NCBI RefSeq assembly: GCF_001314325.1
Contig: NZ_CP009431.1
Span: forward strand, 87,241 to 151,240
Length of the DNA stretch: 64,000 nt
Direction of reading: 5' to 3'
DNA from: Sphingopyxis macrogoltabida
Lineage (GTDB): Bacteria; Pseudomonadota; Alphaproteobacteria; Sphingomonadales; Sphingomonadaceae
Shown: in pieces, positions 8,187-18,100 of the stretch
Position numbering within the stretch: position 1 is the first letter of the stretch
Layout: the number at the start of each line of letters is the position of its first letter
Program-made: the position numbers and the translations under genes
Notes under the pieces: generated by a model
Database searches by the model: none
Seen by the model: the letters and a program-made list of their open reading frames with translations, nothing else
Told to the model about the DNA's origin: nothing

Positions 8187-8918
8187 GTGACGATCGACCA
8201 TATTTCCCGACGCAGTGCAATCGCAACTCTTGGCATTGGAGCCGCCGCCATGACTATGAACGAAGCCTCCGCGCAGACGCCGACCGCAGTGCGGACGGCT
8301 GTCCCCGCCTTTGCCGGCAACCATCAGGTCAAGCCGCTCAGGTTCGATCCCGCCCGGCTCGACGGCCTCTCCGAAAGGCTGATCACATCGCACCACGAGA
8401 ACAATTATGCCGGCTCGGTCAAGGCTCTGAACATGATCGAGACACGGCTTGCCGCCGCGCTCGCCGACCCGGACCTGCCGCCGGTGGTCTATGGCGGCCT
8501 CAAGCGCGAGGAGCTGCACCGCACCGGCTCGGTCGTGCTCCATGAGGTCTATTTCGACGGGCTGGGCGGCAACGGTCAAGCAGCCGGCTCGGTCCGCGAC
8601 GCGCTGGGCGCGGCGTTCGGCTCGTTCGACCGCTGGGAGGCCGACTTTCGCCGCACCGGCATGAGCCTTGCCGGCGGATCGGGTTGGTGCGTACTCGTCT
8701 ACAATCTCCACACCCGCTCGCTGCATAACCATTGGGCGTGGGATCATATGCACGGCGCGATTGCCGGCGTGCCGCTGCTCGCGCTCGATATGTACGAGCA
8801 CAGTTTCCACATGGATTACGGAACCGCCGCCGCCAAATACGTCGACGCCTTCTTCCGCAACATCGACTGGGAAGTGGCCGACCGGCGCTATGCCGCGGCC
8901 TTGCGCGGCGGCGGCTGA
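8187..8918 (+). CDS. Fe/Mn superoxide dismutase with twin-arginine signal (chrC-like), copy 2
   Basis: 243 residues from GTG with GAAGGAG 6 bases upstream. Same architecture as the SOD at 1795-2529: Tat signal (SRRSAIATLGIG), the His residues of SHHENNYAG and LHEVYF, and DMYEHSFHMDYG. Only a few residues differ outside the C-terminus (for example WEADF against WETDF), while the last dozen residues diverge (VADRRYAAALRGGG). It follows the truncated chrA by 11 bases, reproducing the chrA-chrC order of the first cluster, so a whole chrA-sod unit seems to have been present twice. Confidence 0.9.
   Translation: MTIDHISRRSAIATLGIGAAAMTMNEASAQTPTAVRTAVPAFAGNHQVKPLRFDPARLDGLSERLITSHHENNYAGSVKALNMIETRLAAALADPDLPPVVYGGLKREELHRTGSVVLHEVYFDGLGGNGQAAGSVRDALGAAFGSFDRWEADFRRTGMSLAGGSGWCVLVYNLHTRSLHNHWAWDHMHGAIAGVPLLALDMYEHSFHMDYGTAAAKYVDAFFRNIDWEVADRRYAAALRGGG
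8238..8639 (+). repeat. Near-identical SOD core, direct repeat copy B
   Basis: Partner of 1846-2247; one difference is visible in 402 bases. Flanking coding sequence of the same genes differs much more, so this core has probably been homogenised recently. Confidence 0.9.
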
Positions 8919-8990
8919 ACCCGTCCGCCGAGGGTTAATACCCACTTCTGTGCGACACCTGAGTTGGCGACCACAAAGGGGGCAAGTCCG

Positions 8991-9973
8991 ATGGGAGATG
9001 CAACAGTGACATCCGGCCCGAACATCGCTCTTCTTTGGCGCGGGCAAGCAGCCGAGTGGACGCATCGCTTTCATGAAGCTCGACAGTGGCCGATAGTTGA
9101 AGCGTTGCGCTCGCTCGGTGCGACCGCGAGGCCTGTACTGTACAGGGACGAGGCGGTTCGCGCTATTCGTGACGAGTTGCTGTCGTTCGACGCGGTGCTG
9201 GTCTGGGTGAATCCCTTGGATATCTCAGGCGACCGTTCGCTGCTCGATCCGATGCTGCGCGAAGTCGCGGCGTGCGGCGTTGTCGTTAGCGCGCATCCCG
9301 ACGTGATCGCCAAAATCGGCGTCAAGGAAGTGCTCTACACAACGCGGTCGATGGAATGGGGCAGCGATGTCGATCGATACGTAGACGCTGAAGGCCTTCA
9401 CGCTCGTTTTCCCGAACATCTTGCCGCTGGCCCGCGCGTGCTGAAGCCGAACTACGGCAACGGCGGCAGAAATGTATGGCGTGTCCAACTGGCCGCAGCG
9501 GGAGACGATCCTGCTTTGGAAACGTCGGTGGAAGTTCAAGAGGCTCGCCAAGGAAGCGAGCCGGAGCGGATCAGCCTGGCTGAGTTCCTGAATAGGTGGG
9601 TGCCGTTTCTGAACGACGGCGGCGTGCTGATCGATCAGGCTTATCAGCCGCAGTCGTCCGAGGGCATGGTCCGCTGCTACGTGTGCGGGCACCGTGTAGT
9701 GGGCTTTGGGCACAACTTAATCACTGCGCTGATGACGCCAACGTCCATTGATAAAATGTCGTCAACCCCACAGCCGGTGGGCCGCGTCATGTTCGGACCG
9801 GAAGTGACTCGCTTCGCAGACCTACGCAAAGCAATAGAGGATCGCTGGATTCCGGAGATGCAAAGTTTATTGTCGATCGCCGACCACGATCTTCCGCTTC
9901 TTTGGGACGCCGACTTCCTGTTTCGCCCTGGTGAAGCCACCAGCGATAGCGCGTATGTGCTTTGCGAGATCAA
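8991..9973 (+). pseudogene. Cj0069-like ATP-grasp family protein, cut by Tn3-family element
   Basis: Starts at ATG 8991 after AAAGGGGG. The protein has NIALLWRG at the N-terminus, PRVLKPNYGNGGRNVWRV, VLIDQAYQPQ, EGMVRCYVCGHRVVGFGH and LPLLWDADFL, a pattern seen in proteins annotated Cj0069 family, which resemble ATP-grasp enzymes. Homology stops at YVLCEI, exactly where the transposon inverted repeat begins (9974). The open frame continues to 10259 only because it reads through the transposon end. The C-terminal part is missing and was not found right of the transposon. Function of the family is poorly known. Confidence 0.72.
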
Positions 9974-10011
9974 GGGGGCGTTTGCGGGAGGGGGCGGAAT
10001 CCTACGCCAAG
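9974..10011 (+). repeat. Left terminal inverted repeat of Tn3-family element (38 bp)
   Basis: Begins GGGGGCGTTTGCGGGAGG and ends CCTACGCCAAG; matches the reverse complement of 13305-13342 except at one position near the inner end. Confidence 0.93.
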
Positions 10012-10037
10012 CTCGCCCAGATAGCCGGCGCGAGATC

Positions 10038-10382
10038 TTACTTGTTGCTGCCTTCTACGGTCGCGCCAGAAAGGCGACGGCTCAGTTCTATCCGGCGATG
10101 GCTACGCATTTTGAAGGTGTCTGGCCCAACGCGCCGATACTCAATGAAGCCGAGAGAACGCCAAAATCGCTCTGCCGCTTCATTCGCTTCCAGCACGGCC
10201 AACCGAATCTCTGTGGCACCTCTCGCAGCGGCCCAGCTTTCGACCGTCGAGTAAATTGAGCGTCCGACGCCACGACCACGCTGTGCGGCATCAGCATGGA
10301 TCACAAACGAAGGTTTGAGGCGGTGACGAACATGAGCACATAAGATTGGGCTATTGTGTATCTTAACCAGCATCTCAATCAA
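10038..10382 (-). pseudogene. GNAT acetyltransferase, C-terminal part only
   Basis: The frame carries the acetyl-CoA binding core of GNAT enzymes: AAQRGRGVGRSIYSTVE (the Q-x-x-G-x-G loop), then IRLAVLEANEAAERFWRSLGF and the last strand. The first 26 residues look unrelated to the family and the only upstream start is TTG, so the N-terminal strands are missing. It lies between the left inverted repeat and tnpA, on the opposite strand, as a truncated passenger of the transposon. It is probably non-functional. Confidence 0.7.
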
Positions 10383-10422
10383 GCTATCTCAAACCGTAGC
10401 TCGGAAAGAATAAGGAGCATGT

Positions 10423-13314
10423 ATGCCGCGTCGCGTGACCCTGACCGATCGACAGCGCGAGGCGCTGCTTCACTTGCCGGTCGATCAAGGTGAGCTGCTG
10501 CGGCACTATACCCTCAGCGATGAGGATCTCGGGCATATCCGCCAGCGCCGGCGCGCCCACAATCGTTTTGGCTTCGCGCTGCAACTGTGCGTCCTGCGCT
10601 ACCCGGGCCGGGTGCTCGCTCCTGGCGAGTTGATCCCGGCGCAGGTATCGGATTTCATCGCGGCCCAGCTCGGCCTGACCAGCGACGATCTACTCCTCTA
10701 TGCCGCGCGCGAGGAGACCCGGCACGAGCATCTGGCGGACCTTCGCCGAATCTACGGCTATCGCTCCTTTTCGGGGCGGGGCGCACGGGATTTGCGCGAA
10801 TGGATCGCTCGGGAAGCCGAGGCGGCGACATCGAATGAGGATCTTGCCCGTCGCTTCGTTGCGGAGTGTCGCCGCACCCGCACGATCCTTCCCGGCTCCT
10901 CGACGATCGAGCGCCTTTGCGCCGATGCGCTGGTTGAGGCCGAGCGCCGGATCGAGGATCTTATCGCCCATCGCATCACGCCAACCCTGAGCGAGAATTT
11001 GGCTCACCTGTTGGAGGATACGGTGGATGGTCGCGTCACGCGCTTCGTATGGCTGCGACAGTTCGAGGTTGGCGCAAATTCAGCAGCCGCTAACCGGCTG
11101 ATGGATCGACTGGAATATCTTCAAAGGTTCGATCTTCCGGCGGATTTGCTGGACGGCGTGCCGGCGCATCGTGTGACCCGGCTTCGCCGGCAGGGCGAGC
11201 GCTATTACGCCGACGGCATGCGTGATCTGCCCGAAGACAGGCGGCTTGCGATCCTCGCTGTCTGCACCCTGGAATGGCGGTCATCGCTGGCCGATGTCAT
11301 CGTGGAGACCCACGATCGCATCGTAGGCCGTCTCTATCGGGCCTCCGAACGCCTTTGCAACACCAGGATCGCCGACGCAAAGGCGGCCGTTCGGGACACG
11401 CTGAAGTCCTTTGCCGAAATCGGTGGTGCTTTGCTTGGAGCGCAGGACGATGGCACGGCCCTGGACGGGATAATCGCCACCGGGCCTGGCTGGGAACGGT
11501 TCAGAACCCTTGTCGCCACGGCCTCCGCGCTGACCAACGTGCTCGCGGCCGACCCGCTCAGCCGTGTGCTGGACGGCTATCACCGTTTCCGCCTCTACGC
11601 GCCCAGGATGCTGCGCCTGCTCGACATGCAGGCGGCGCCGATCGCCACGCCTCTTCTGGCGGCCGTTGCGATGCTGCGTAACGGGATCAAGGTCGATCCG
11701 CCGGTGGATTTTCTACGTCCCAACTCGAAATGGCATCGTCATCTTCGCGCTGAGCCCAGCGGCGACCACCGGCTTTGGGAAATCGCGGTGCTGTTCCACA
11801 TCCGCGACGCCTTCCGGTCCGGTGACATATGGTTGGCGGGATCGCGCCGCTATGGCGACCTCAAGCAGCTTCTGGTCCCGCCACAGGCGATAGAGCAGAC
11901 CGCGCGGCTCGCCGTGCCGCTGCGACCCGGCGAATGGCTGGCCGAGCGCAGGGCTCGACTGGATACACGGCTGAAGGAGTTTGGCCGCGCGGCGCGAACC
12001 GGCACGATCCCAGGCGGCATCATCGAGAACGGCAAGCTGCACATCGACAAGCTGAGGGCCGACACGCCCGAAGGGGCCGAGGATCTCGTGCTCGATCTCT
12101 ATCAACAGCTCCCGCCCGCGAGGATCACCGATCTGTTGCTGGAAGTCGATGAGCGAACCGGATTTTCCGAGGCGTTCACGCATCTGCGCACCGGCGCGCC
12201 CTGCAGCGACCGGATCGGCCTGATGAACGTGTTGCTGGCGGAAGGCGTCAATCTCGGTTTGCGCAAGATGGCGGCGGCGACCAACACGCACAGCTTCTGG
12301 GAATTGCTGCGGATCGCGCGCTGGCATGTCGAAGGCAGCGCCTATGATCGGGCGCTCGCCATGATCGTGGAGGCCCACGCCGCCCTGCCCATGGCCGCCT
12401 TCTGGGGACAAGGGCAATCGGCATCCAGCGACGGGCAGTTCTTCCTTGCTACCGAGCAGGGCGAGGCGATGAATCTGATCAACGCGAAATATGGCAACGT
12501 CCCGGGCCTCAAGGGATACAGCCATGTGTCCGATCAATATGCGCCGTTCGCAACCCAGGTGATCCCGGCAACGGTCAGCGAGGCTCCCTATATCCTGGAC
12601 GGGCTGCTCATGAATGACGCGGGCCGCCGCGTTCGCCAGCATTTTGCCGACACGGGCGGCTTCACCGATCATGTGTTCGCCGCCTGCGCCTTGCTCGGCT
12701 ACAGGTTCGCCCCCCGTATCCGCGATCTCCCTCAGAAAAGACTCTATGCCTTCACGCCCAACGCGACGCCGGCCAATGTGCGAGCGCTGGTCGGAGGTAA
12801 GATCAATGAACCGCTCATCGAGCGCAACTGGCCCGACATCCTGCGCATCATGGCGACGATCGCAGCGGGGATCGTCGCCCCCAGCCAGATTCTTCGCAAG
12901 CTCGCCTCTTACCCGCGCCAGAATGAGCTGGCCCTCGCATTGCGAGAGGTGGGCCGCATCGAGCGAACCCTGTTCATGATCGACTGGATTCTTGATGCCG
13001 GCCTCCAGCGCCAGGCTCAGATCGGCCTCAACAAGGGTGAGGCCCACCACGCCCTAAAGCGCGCCATCAGCTTCCACCGCCGAGGTGAAATCCGGGATCG
13101 ATCCGGCGAAGGCCAGCACTATCGCATCGCCGGAATGAACCTGCTCGCCGCCATCATCATATTCTGGAACACCATGAAGCTCGGCGAGGTCGTCAATACC
13201 CGGGCCGCCAGCGGTACCCATATCGCGCCTGATCTACTCGCCCACGTCTCGCCGTTGGGATGGGAACACATCAATCTAACCGGGGAATATCGCTGGCCCA
13301 AATCCTTAGCGTAG
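10423..13314 (+). CDS. tnpA: Tn3-family transposase TnpA
   Basis: 963 residues, the usual size for Tn3-family transposases, apparently intact. The N-terminal DUF4158-like region (LTDRQREALLHLP, RRRAHNRFGFALQL) is followed by the DDE catalytic domain: Asp in SASSDGQFF (about residue 670), Asp in VSDQYAPF (about 704) and Glu in NTMKLGE (about 922). The stop codon lies inside the right inverted repeat, as is common in this family. It should catalyse replicative transposition giving cointegrates; with no resolvase in the element, resolution would depend on the host or on another element. The start has only a weak upstream purine site. Confidence 0.95.
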   Translation: MPRRVTLTDRQREALLHLPVDQGELLRHYTLSDEDLGHIRQRRRAHNRFGFALQLCVLRYPGRVLAPGELIPAQVSDFIAAQLGLTSDDLLLYAAREETRHEHLADLRRIYGYRSFSGRGARDLREWIAREAEAATSNEDLARRFVAECRRTRTILPGSSTIERLCADALVEAERRIEDLIAHRITPTLSENLAHLLEDTVDGRVTRFVWLRQFEVGANSAAANRLMDRLEYLQRFDLPADLLDGVPAHRVTRLRRQGERYYADGMRDLPEDRRLAILAVCTLEWRSSLADVIVETHDRIVGRLYRASERLCNTRIADAKAAVRDTLKSFAEIGGALLGAQDDGTALDGIIATGPGWERFRTLVATASALTNVLAADPLSRVLDGYHRFRLYAPRMLRLLDMQAAPIATPLLAAVAMLRNGIKVDPPVDFLRPNSKWHRHLRAEPSGDHRLWEIAVLFHIRDAFRSGDIWLAGSRRYGDLKQLLVPPQAIEQTARLAVPLRPGEWLAERRARLDTRLKEFGRAARTGTIPGGIIENGKLHIDKLRADTPEGAEDLVLDLYQQLPPARITDLLLEVDERTGFSEAFTHLRTGAPCSDRIGLMNVLLAEGVNLGLRKMAAATNTHSFWELLRIARWHVEGSAYDRALAMIVEAHAALPMAAFWGQGQSASSDGQFFLATEQGEAMNLINAKYGNVPGLKGYSHVSDQYAPFATQVIPATVSEAPYILDGLLMNDAGRRVRQHFADTGGFTDHVFAACALLGYRFAPRIRDLPQKRLYAFTPNATPANVRALVGGKINEPLIERNWPDILRIMATIAAGIVAPSQILRKLASYPRQNELALALREVGRIERTLFMIDWILDAGLQRQAQIGLNKGEAHHALKRAISFHRRGEIRDRSGEGQHYRIAGMNLLAAIIIFWNTMKLGEVVNTRAASGTHIAPDLLAHVSPLGWEHINLTGEYRWPKSLA

Positions 13315-13342
13315 GATTCCGCCCCCTCCCGCAAACGCCCCC
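13305..13342 (-). repeat. Right terminal inverted repeat of Tn3-family element (38 bp)
   Basis: Reads CTTAGCGTAGGATTCC onward to GCCCCC on the + strand and pairs with 9974-10011. It contains the tnpA stop codon. Confidence 0.93.
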
Positions 13343-13433
13343 TTTCAGACCGACAACGTCTGCTGGATCCATAGTAGCTGCGCTGCCGAACTTGCTGACT
13401 GGCGGATCATCCAACGACCTTCCGTGGCCGACG

Positions 13434-14291
13434 ATGACCAGCCTGATCTATTTTGATCCTGACGAGCTCGGAAAAGGCCGCTATTTCGAGATTGACGATA
13501 CTCTGGTCGCAGAAGATGGCCGTTCGTATTCGCTCGGAGACTGGATCGCACGCGGCGGCAATGGGTCGGTGTTTCGATGCGTCGAGCGCAGTTCTGGTAC
13601 TGAATATGCGATCAAGTTTCTCATGCAGCCGCGTGGCCGGATTCTTAAGCGGTTTTATCGCGAGGTGAGGCTCCTCAAGGAGCTGCAGCATGAGCACATC
13701 GTGCGATATCGCGGGACTGGCAGGACCCGCCATTCGGGCGGAACACGTGGCTTACGTTGCCCGTTCCTGATCATGGAGCTTGCAGACAGCAGTTTGTCGG
13801 ACATCGCCTCGAAGTCCCGCATTCCCCCAGAGATATATGTCGGCCAGTTTCGTGGACTCGCGCGGGGCCTGGCCAACCTACATGCGAAAGCGATCCACCG
13901 TGATATTAAGCCCGAGAACATTCTCGTATCCGGAGATCGATGGCTTTTGAGTGACTATGGCCTCTGCCGCTTCTCCGACAGACCCGAACTTGATATTACA
14001 CCGAGCGACCAGGCGATTGGACCTAAATACTGGCTGTCACCTGAGGCTCATAATCGACGACTGGGGCAGGGTGATGCTATCTGTCAGGCGTCAGACGTTT
14101 TCCAGCTGGCCTCGGTGTTTTGGTACGTTGCCACGGGTCGCCACCCATGTGGCCTCCTGACGGTCGATGACTGGAGAGGACCCGCCCGGCTGTTCGAGCC
14201 AATCCAGCGCGCTCTTCAACACCAAAAGTCTCGAAGGCCGGCCGATGGCGTCGCCTTTGCTGCTGCAATCGAAGCTGCAATTGATGCGTGA
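13434..14291 (+). CDS. Ser/Thr protein kinase converging on the ssp operon
   Basis: 285 residues from ATG 13434. Kinase motifs are complete: glycine loop ARGGNGSVF (about 39-47), ATP-binding Lys61 in YAIKF, helix-C Glu77 in FYREVRLL, catalytic loop HRDIKPEN (155-162), SDYG in place of DFG (173-176) and SPEA (202-205). An active kinase is therefore likely; there is no transmembrane segment or sensor domain, so it should be cytosolic. Its TGA stop touches the sspD stop codon on the other strand with no gap. It starts 91 bases after the Tn3 inverted repeat. Its target is unknown; a role linked to the Ssp system is inferred only from position. Confidence 0.85.
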   Translation: MTSLIYFDPDELGKGRYFEIDDTLVAEDGRSYSLGDWIARGGNGSVFRCVERSSGTEYAIKFLMQPRGRILKRFYREVRLLKELQHEHIVRYRGTGRTRHSGGTRGLRCPFLIMELADSSLSDIASKSRIPPEIYVGQFRGLARGLANLHAKAIHRDIKPENILVSGDRWLLSDYGLCRFSDRPELDITPSDQAIGPKYWLSPEAHNRRLGQGDAICQASDVFQLASVFWYVATGRHPCGLLTVDDWRGPARLFEPIQRALQHQKSRRPADGVAFAAAIEAAIDA

Positions 14292-15131
14292 TTACTTGTG
14301 ACAAATCACGCAGCTGCTCGACCCTTCGTCAATTCCATAGACATCGTCGATCGTCTCGGCGGTGTTGGCCGAAAGCGGATTGGTCCGGCGATTGCGGCGG
14401 AGGCGCTCACGGCGCTTTTCATAATCCGCTTTGATCTGGTCGACGCGGTCGGGTGCGATCAGTTCGGTCAGGCTTTCACCTTGGCTCCAGGTAAAGGGCG
14501 AGCCGTCTTTGAGCGCAGTCTTCTCATAATCGATCGCTTCGGCGAAGCGGTCGGGGTGGTTCTCGGCGAGCCGCACCCATTCGATTTTCTGCTGATAGAA
14601 GCAGAAGGTGCAACCCGACCGCGATCGCCACTTATAATATTCTGGCTCGCCGACATCCGACTGGTCAAGGATCTCGAGTACGCCTGCGCGGTCTATTCCA
14701 GCATCACGCAATGGAAAATGCACGCGCATATTGGGGTGGGTCGCCTGATAGCCTTCTCGGCTCGGCTCGTCGGCACGGATCGCGACATAGCTATGGATCG
14801 TGGTGCCGGCTTCGAGATCCTTTTTTAGCCAATGTTCGAGTGGGCGCAATTTGAGCTGCCTGGTGCACCAGCGTGTGCGTGGCGAAGGCAGGAAATTGCC
14901 ATATTCGTCGAGCCAGAAATCGAAATCGCGGTCGGGATTAAGCCGCTGTATCGGCTTGCCTAGAAAGCCCTCGAGCTTGTCCAGAAAACTATAAACCTCC
15001 GGTAGCTCCTTGCCCGTGTCGGTGAAGAAATATTCAAGCGGCAAGTGCGGATGGTATTGCCGCATGTAGACAGCGAGCGAGGCACTGTCGCGACCGCCCG
15101 AAATCCCGAGAATATGGCGTTCGTTCGTCAT
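14292..15131 (-). CDS. sspD: SspD-like ATP pyrophosphatase, PAPS-reductase family
   Basis: 279 residues. PP-loop SGGRDS (residues 11-16) marks an adenylating enzyme of the PAPS reductase/DndC/SspD superfamily, which activates DNA for sulfur insertion. Cysteines at about 89 (TRWCTRQ), 174 and 177 (GCTFCF) and the terminal CVIC suit binding of an iron-sulfur cluster, as proposed for DndC. It overlaps sspC by 4 bases (ATGA). Gene order A-B-C-D and the neighbours decide for Ssp over Dnd, since no DndD/DndE-like gene is present. Function is by family; not tested here. Confidence 0.82.
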   Translation of the reverse strand: MTNERHILGISGGRDSASLAVYMRQYHPHLPLEYFFTDTGKELPEVYSFLDKLEGFLGKPIQRLNPDRDFDFWLDEYGNFLPSPRTRWCTRQLKLRPLEHWLKKDLEAGTTIHSYVAIRADEPSREGYQATHPNMRVHFPLRDAGIDRAGVLEILDQSDVGEPEYYKWRSRSGCTFCFYQQKIEWVRLAENHPDRFAEAIDYEKTALKDGSPFTWSQGESLTELIAPDRVDQIKADYEKRRERLRRNRRTNPLSANTAETIDDVYGIDEGSSSCVICHK

Positions 15132-18100
15132 GCCGCTTCAGCCTCATCCTCAGTTTCGGCGGCAAGTGTAGCCACAGCGCGTGCCAGCGCAGCCAGCTGC
15201 AAGCGACTGCCTCTTTTGTCCGCGCGGAGCGCCGCAACGAGCTTGTCCGCCATGCCCGCAGCCGCCGTCTTTTCCTGATCGGTGAGAATGAAGCTGCGCA
15301 TCAGCGGAGGAGCAAGGGGATCGAGTCCGACCACCAGCGCCAACGCCTCGCTATGGGTGCGCCGGTCACGAACTACCGCTAGCGCCTCGAGTTCGCGAAA
15401 GCGTCGGCCATAGCGTGCAATTTCGGTCAGCGCCTCTTCGCGGTCACGGTCCGACCAGTTTCGCGCAGGGCGGTGCAGCAGCACACTGACCAAGCTCTCG
15501 ATATCCCCGGTGCCCTGTTCGATTGCCGCCGCGCGATCGGCGAAGGCGTCAAAATTATAGTCGTTGGTCATGCCGCGGATCAGCTTTGTGCGTTCGGCGA
15601 TGCCGCCAAAATCCCGATGATCGATGCCGAGTGCGCGCCCAAGCGCCACGCGCAGTTCATCGAGCAGCGCCGGATAGCTTGCCTCGGCCGCAATGATGGC
15701 ATTGTGGATCACATCCGGCGATAGCCGATCGCCGAGCGCAGCGGGGAGATCATCGAACAACAGCCGCTCGGGATCGTCGGCCTTCATCACAACGCTGCGA
15801 ATGCTTTTAGCGTCTGCATCAATACGCAAGGTGCGCTTGGCGAAATTGGGTAGCGCTTCGAAACGCTGGAAAATGGCAGCAGCGATTGGGAGCGATGCGC
15901 TGCTCTCCGTGACCTTCAGTAATTTGGCGAGCCCGCTAAGAAACGCCATTTCGCGTATCGAGCGATCAATGCGTCGCAAACGGAAGCTGCCGGGCTTTTG
16001 CAGCAGCCGGTCGACAACAACATCGTCGATCGTCGTCTGATAGACCCCGTCGATATAGACTGCCACCGTATCCCGGTTGGCGAGCATATATGCCAACGCA
16101 AGCGCCGGCATGACTCCGCTCTTTATGCCAAATGGAGGCGCGGACCAACGTGCGTAGATTATGTCGAGCGGTTCGTCGCCAGCTTGGTCCAGCACCTCCC
16201 AGGCCGGCTGCAGTGACTGGCCTTCTAGGCTGTCATCCGGGCTGGAAAAATCGAAGCGGCCCGGCTCGATTTCCCGGTGCAGCCCGAACGGCTTGAGTAC
16301 AGTGAGATAGAGACCCAGCTCGGCGGGATATTGCTTCATGCCGAGCTGCTTGAGTTCAAGTCCGCTGACCATCGCATGAGCCAAGTCACGCAGCGCCGCC
16401 ATGGCACTGGACGAAGGTTTGTCGCGCTGGAGCAATTCGCTCTTGAGGATCGGCGCTTTGGCAAAGCCAACATCGGCCAGCATGCTGGCAATGACTGCAA
16501 GCGGTTCGCAATGCGACTTACCCGGGGACGGCGAGAGATACCATTTGGCGCCTTCCAGTGCCGCTTCGAGCTTGCGATGCAATTCGTCGATGCAACGCGA
16601 CTGCCGCGCGGCGATCTCGCGACGGGCGATGCGATCGCCTTCGAGTTGCGGATGTTCGCGAAAGACCCGTTCGACTGCCATAAGCTCGGCCGCTGCGTTG
16701 CGCAGCGCGAAGCTCTCGCTGGCACTGCCGAGCGCAATGACGCGCCCACTCCCATTAAGCGCCTTCGCAGTCGCTTTGGTGAGCGCGTCGGTCGCCTGGC
16801 GCGGCAACGTGCCATCGCTCAGCAACAACAGCATTAGACCGCTTCCTCGTTGCGGGCGTGCCAGGATGCGTTCGACGAGGCCGTCGACGTTGTCCTCGGG
16901 CGTCACCACCTGCAGCGCGATCTCGAAGGTCCGCAGGGCGCCCGTCATGAAATAATGCCGCTTGGCGGCGGCAAAGCCGAAACCCACCCGCTGCGGAATG
17001 CCCTCGAGCTGGAGTGAATCGACCGGCGCCACTGCGCGGCCTATCGCTTCATCGAGATCAAAATCGCTGCCAGCAAACAGCGCATAGCCGCCAAGCCGGG
17101 GCTGACGGATTAGGATCGCCCAATCTAGCAGATCCCTGATTGCCGTTTTGATCGCCTTGGGCGTTGCGCCCGGCACAGCTGCTTCAAGAAAATCATCTGC
17201 GAGGGCAAGGCCAGAGCCGTTACGAAAGAATTCGATGATAGCCGCCGACTTGGTCAGCGCAACATGCAGGCCTTGGCCCTTTGCGCTGGCTCGCTCGATC
17301 GCCTCATAGGCAAGGCTGAAGCGACTGCCGTCATTTCCGGCAGCAAGCGACATGCCGAAATTGGCAGCCATATAATCCCATAGCATCGCAGGATCGTAGG
17401 TGCCACTGACCTCCTCGGCATGCTCGAGAAACTCTTGGAAGCCCGACGGTTCCGCCGAGCTCAAAAACCCGAATACGCTTCGTTCATTCTGCGCAAAGCG
17501 CGCACGAGAGATCGGTCCGAGCAACAAGGCGCTGACAGGATTGAGCGGCCACGTATCGGTTAGCGCCTTGGTGAGCACTCCAACTTCCGTCGGCCTGCGC
17601 TTAGCGACTGCCTCGGCTACTAGCTCAGCGCGCTCGACAGCATTGGCTGGAGGTTCGGCCGTGATTGCCCGACCCAAAAGCGCCACTGTCTCATCGGCCC
17701 CGGAGAGGAAGGCGATGTCTTGGAAACGGCCTTGAACTTTGGCCCATTCCTGACGGGCATCGCGCGCCGCGCGCGCGGCATATTGCTCAAACGACTGGTG
17801 CAGAATGCCGATGACGACGAGTCGGCCTTTACTGCGTGTCGCGCGCTCGGCGAGATCTTGCAGCAAATGCACATCGCCGCCTTCAAGCGCTTCATGCTCG
17901 AGCAGCTTGCCGAGTTCGTCTAGGATCAGCAGCGTGCCGCTCGACGCAGCTTCGCCACCGGCAATCAGCGCAGCAATCAGGGCGTCGTCGCTTGCGCCAT
18001 AGTCAGCGGCTTGCGCCGAACTCCAGTCGAGAGCGAGGGTCGCAGCTTCGACAATGGCGTCGCGCAAGCGGGCCCGACTGCCAGTAACCGCGACCACCTT

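Larger units (their letters stand above)
9974..13342 (+). mobile_element. Tn3-family transposable element without resolvase
   Basis: A 3369-bp unit bounded by 38-bp inverted repeats with one mismatch. The ends begin GGGGGCG and finish in ACGCYAAG, fitting the Tn3-family pattern of GGGG at the outer edge and ACG-TAAG at the inner edge. Inside are a full-length transposase gene and a truncated acetyltransferase gene; no tnpR/tnpI or res-like gene is present, so it resembles resolvase-less Tn3-family IS elements such as IS1071 in layout. The five bases outside the left end (ATCAA) and right end (TTTCA) differ, so no target duplication is seen. Confidence 0.9.

Noticed and set aside
7656..9074. 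Long minus-strand open frame (472 codons), repeated at 1780-2634
   Set aside because: Both are antisense to the SOD copies and chrA; they look conserved only because the SOD DNA is duplicated.
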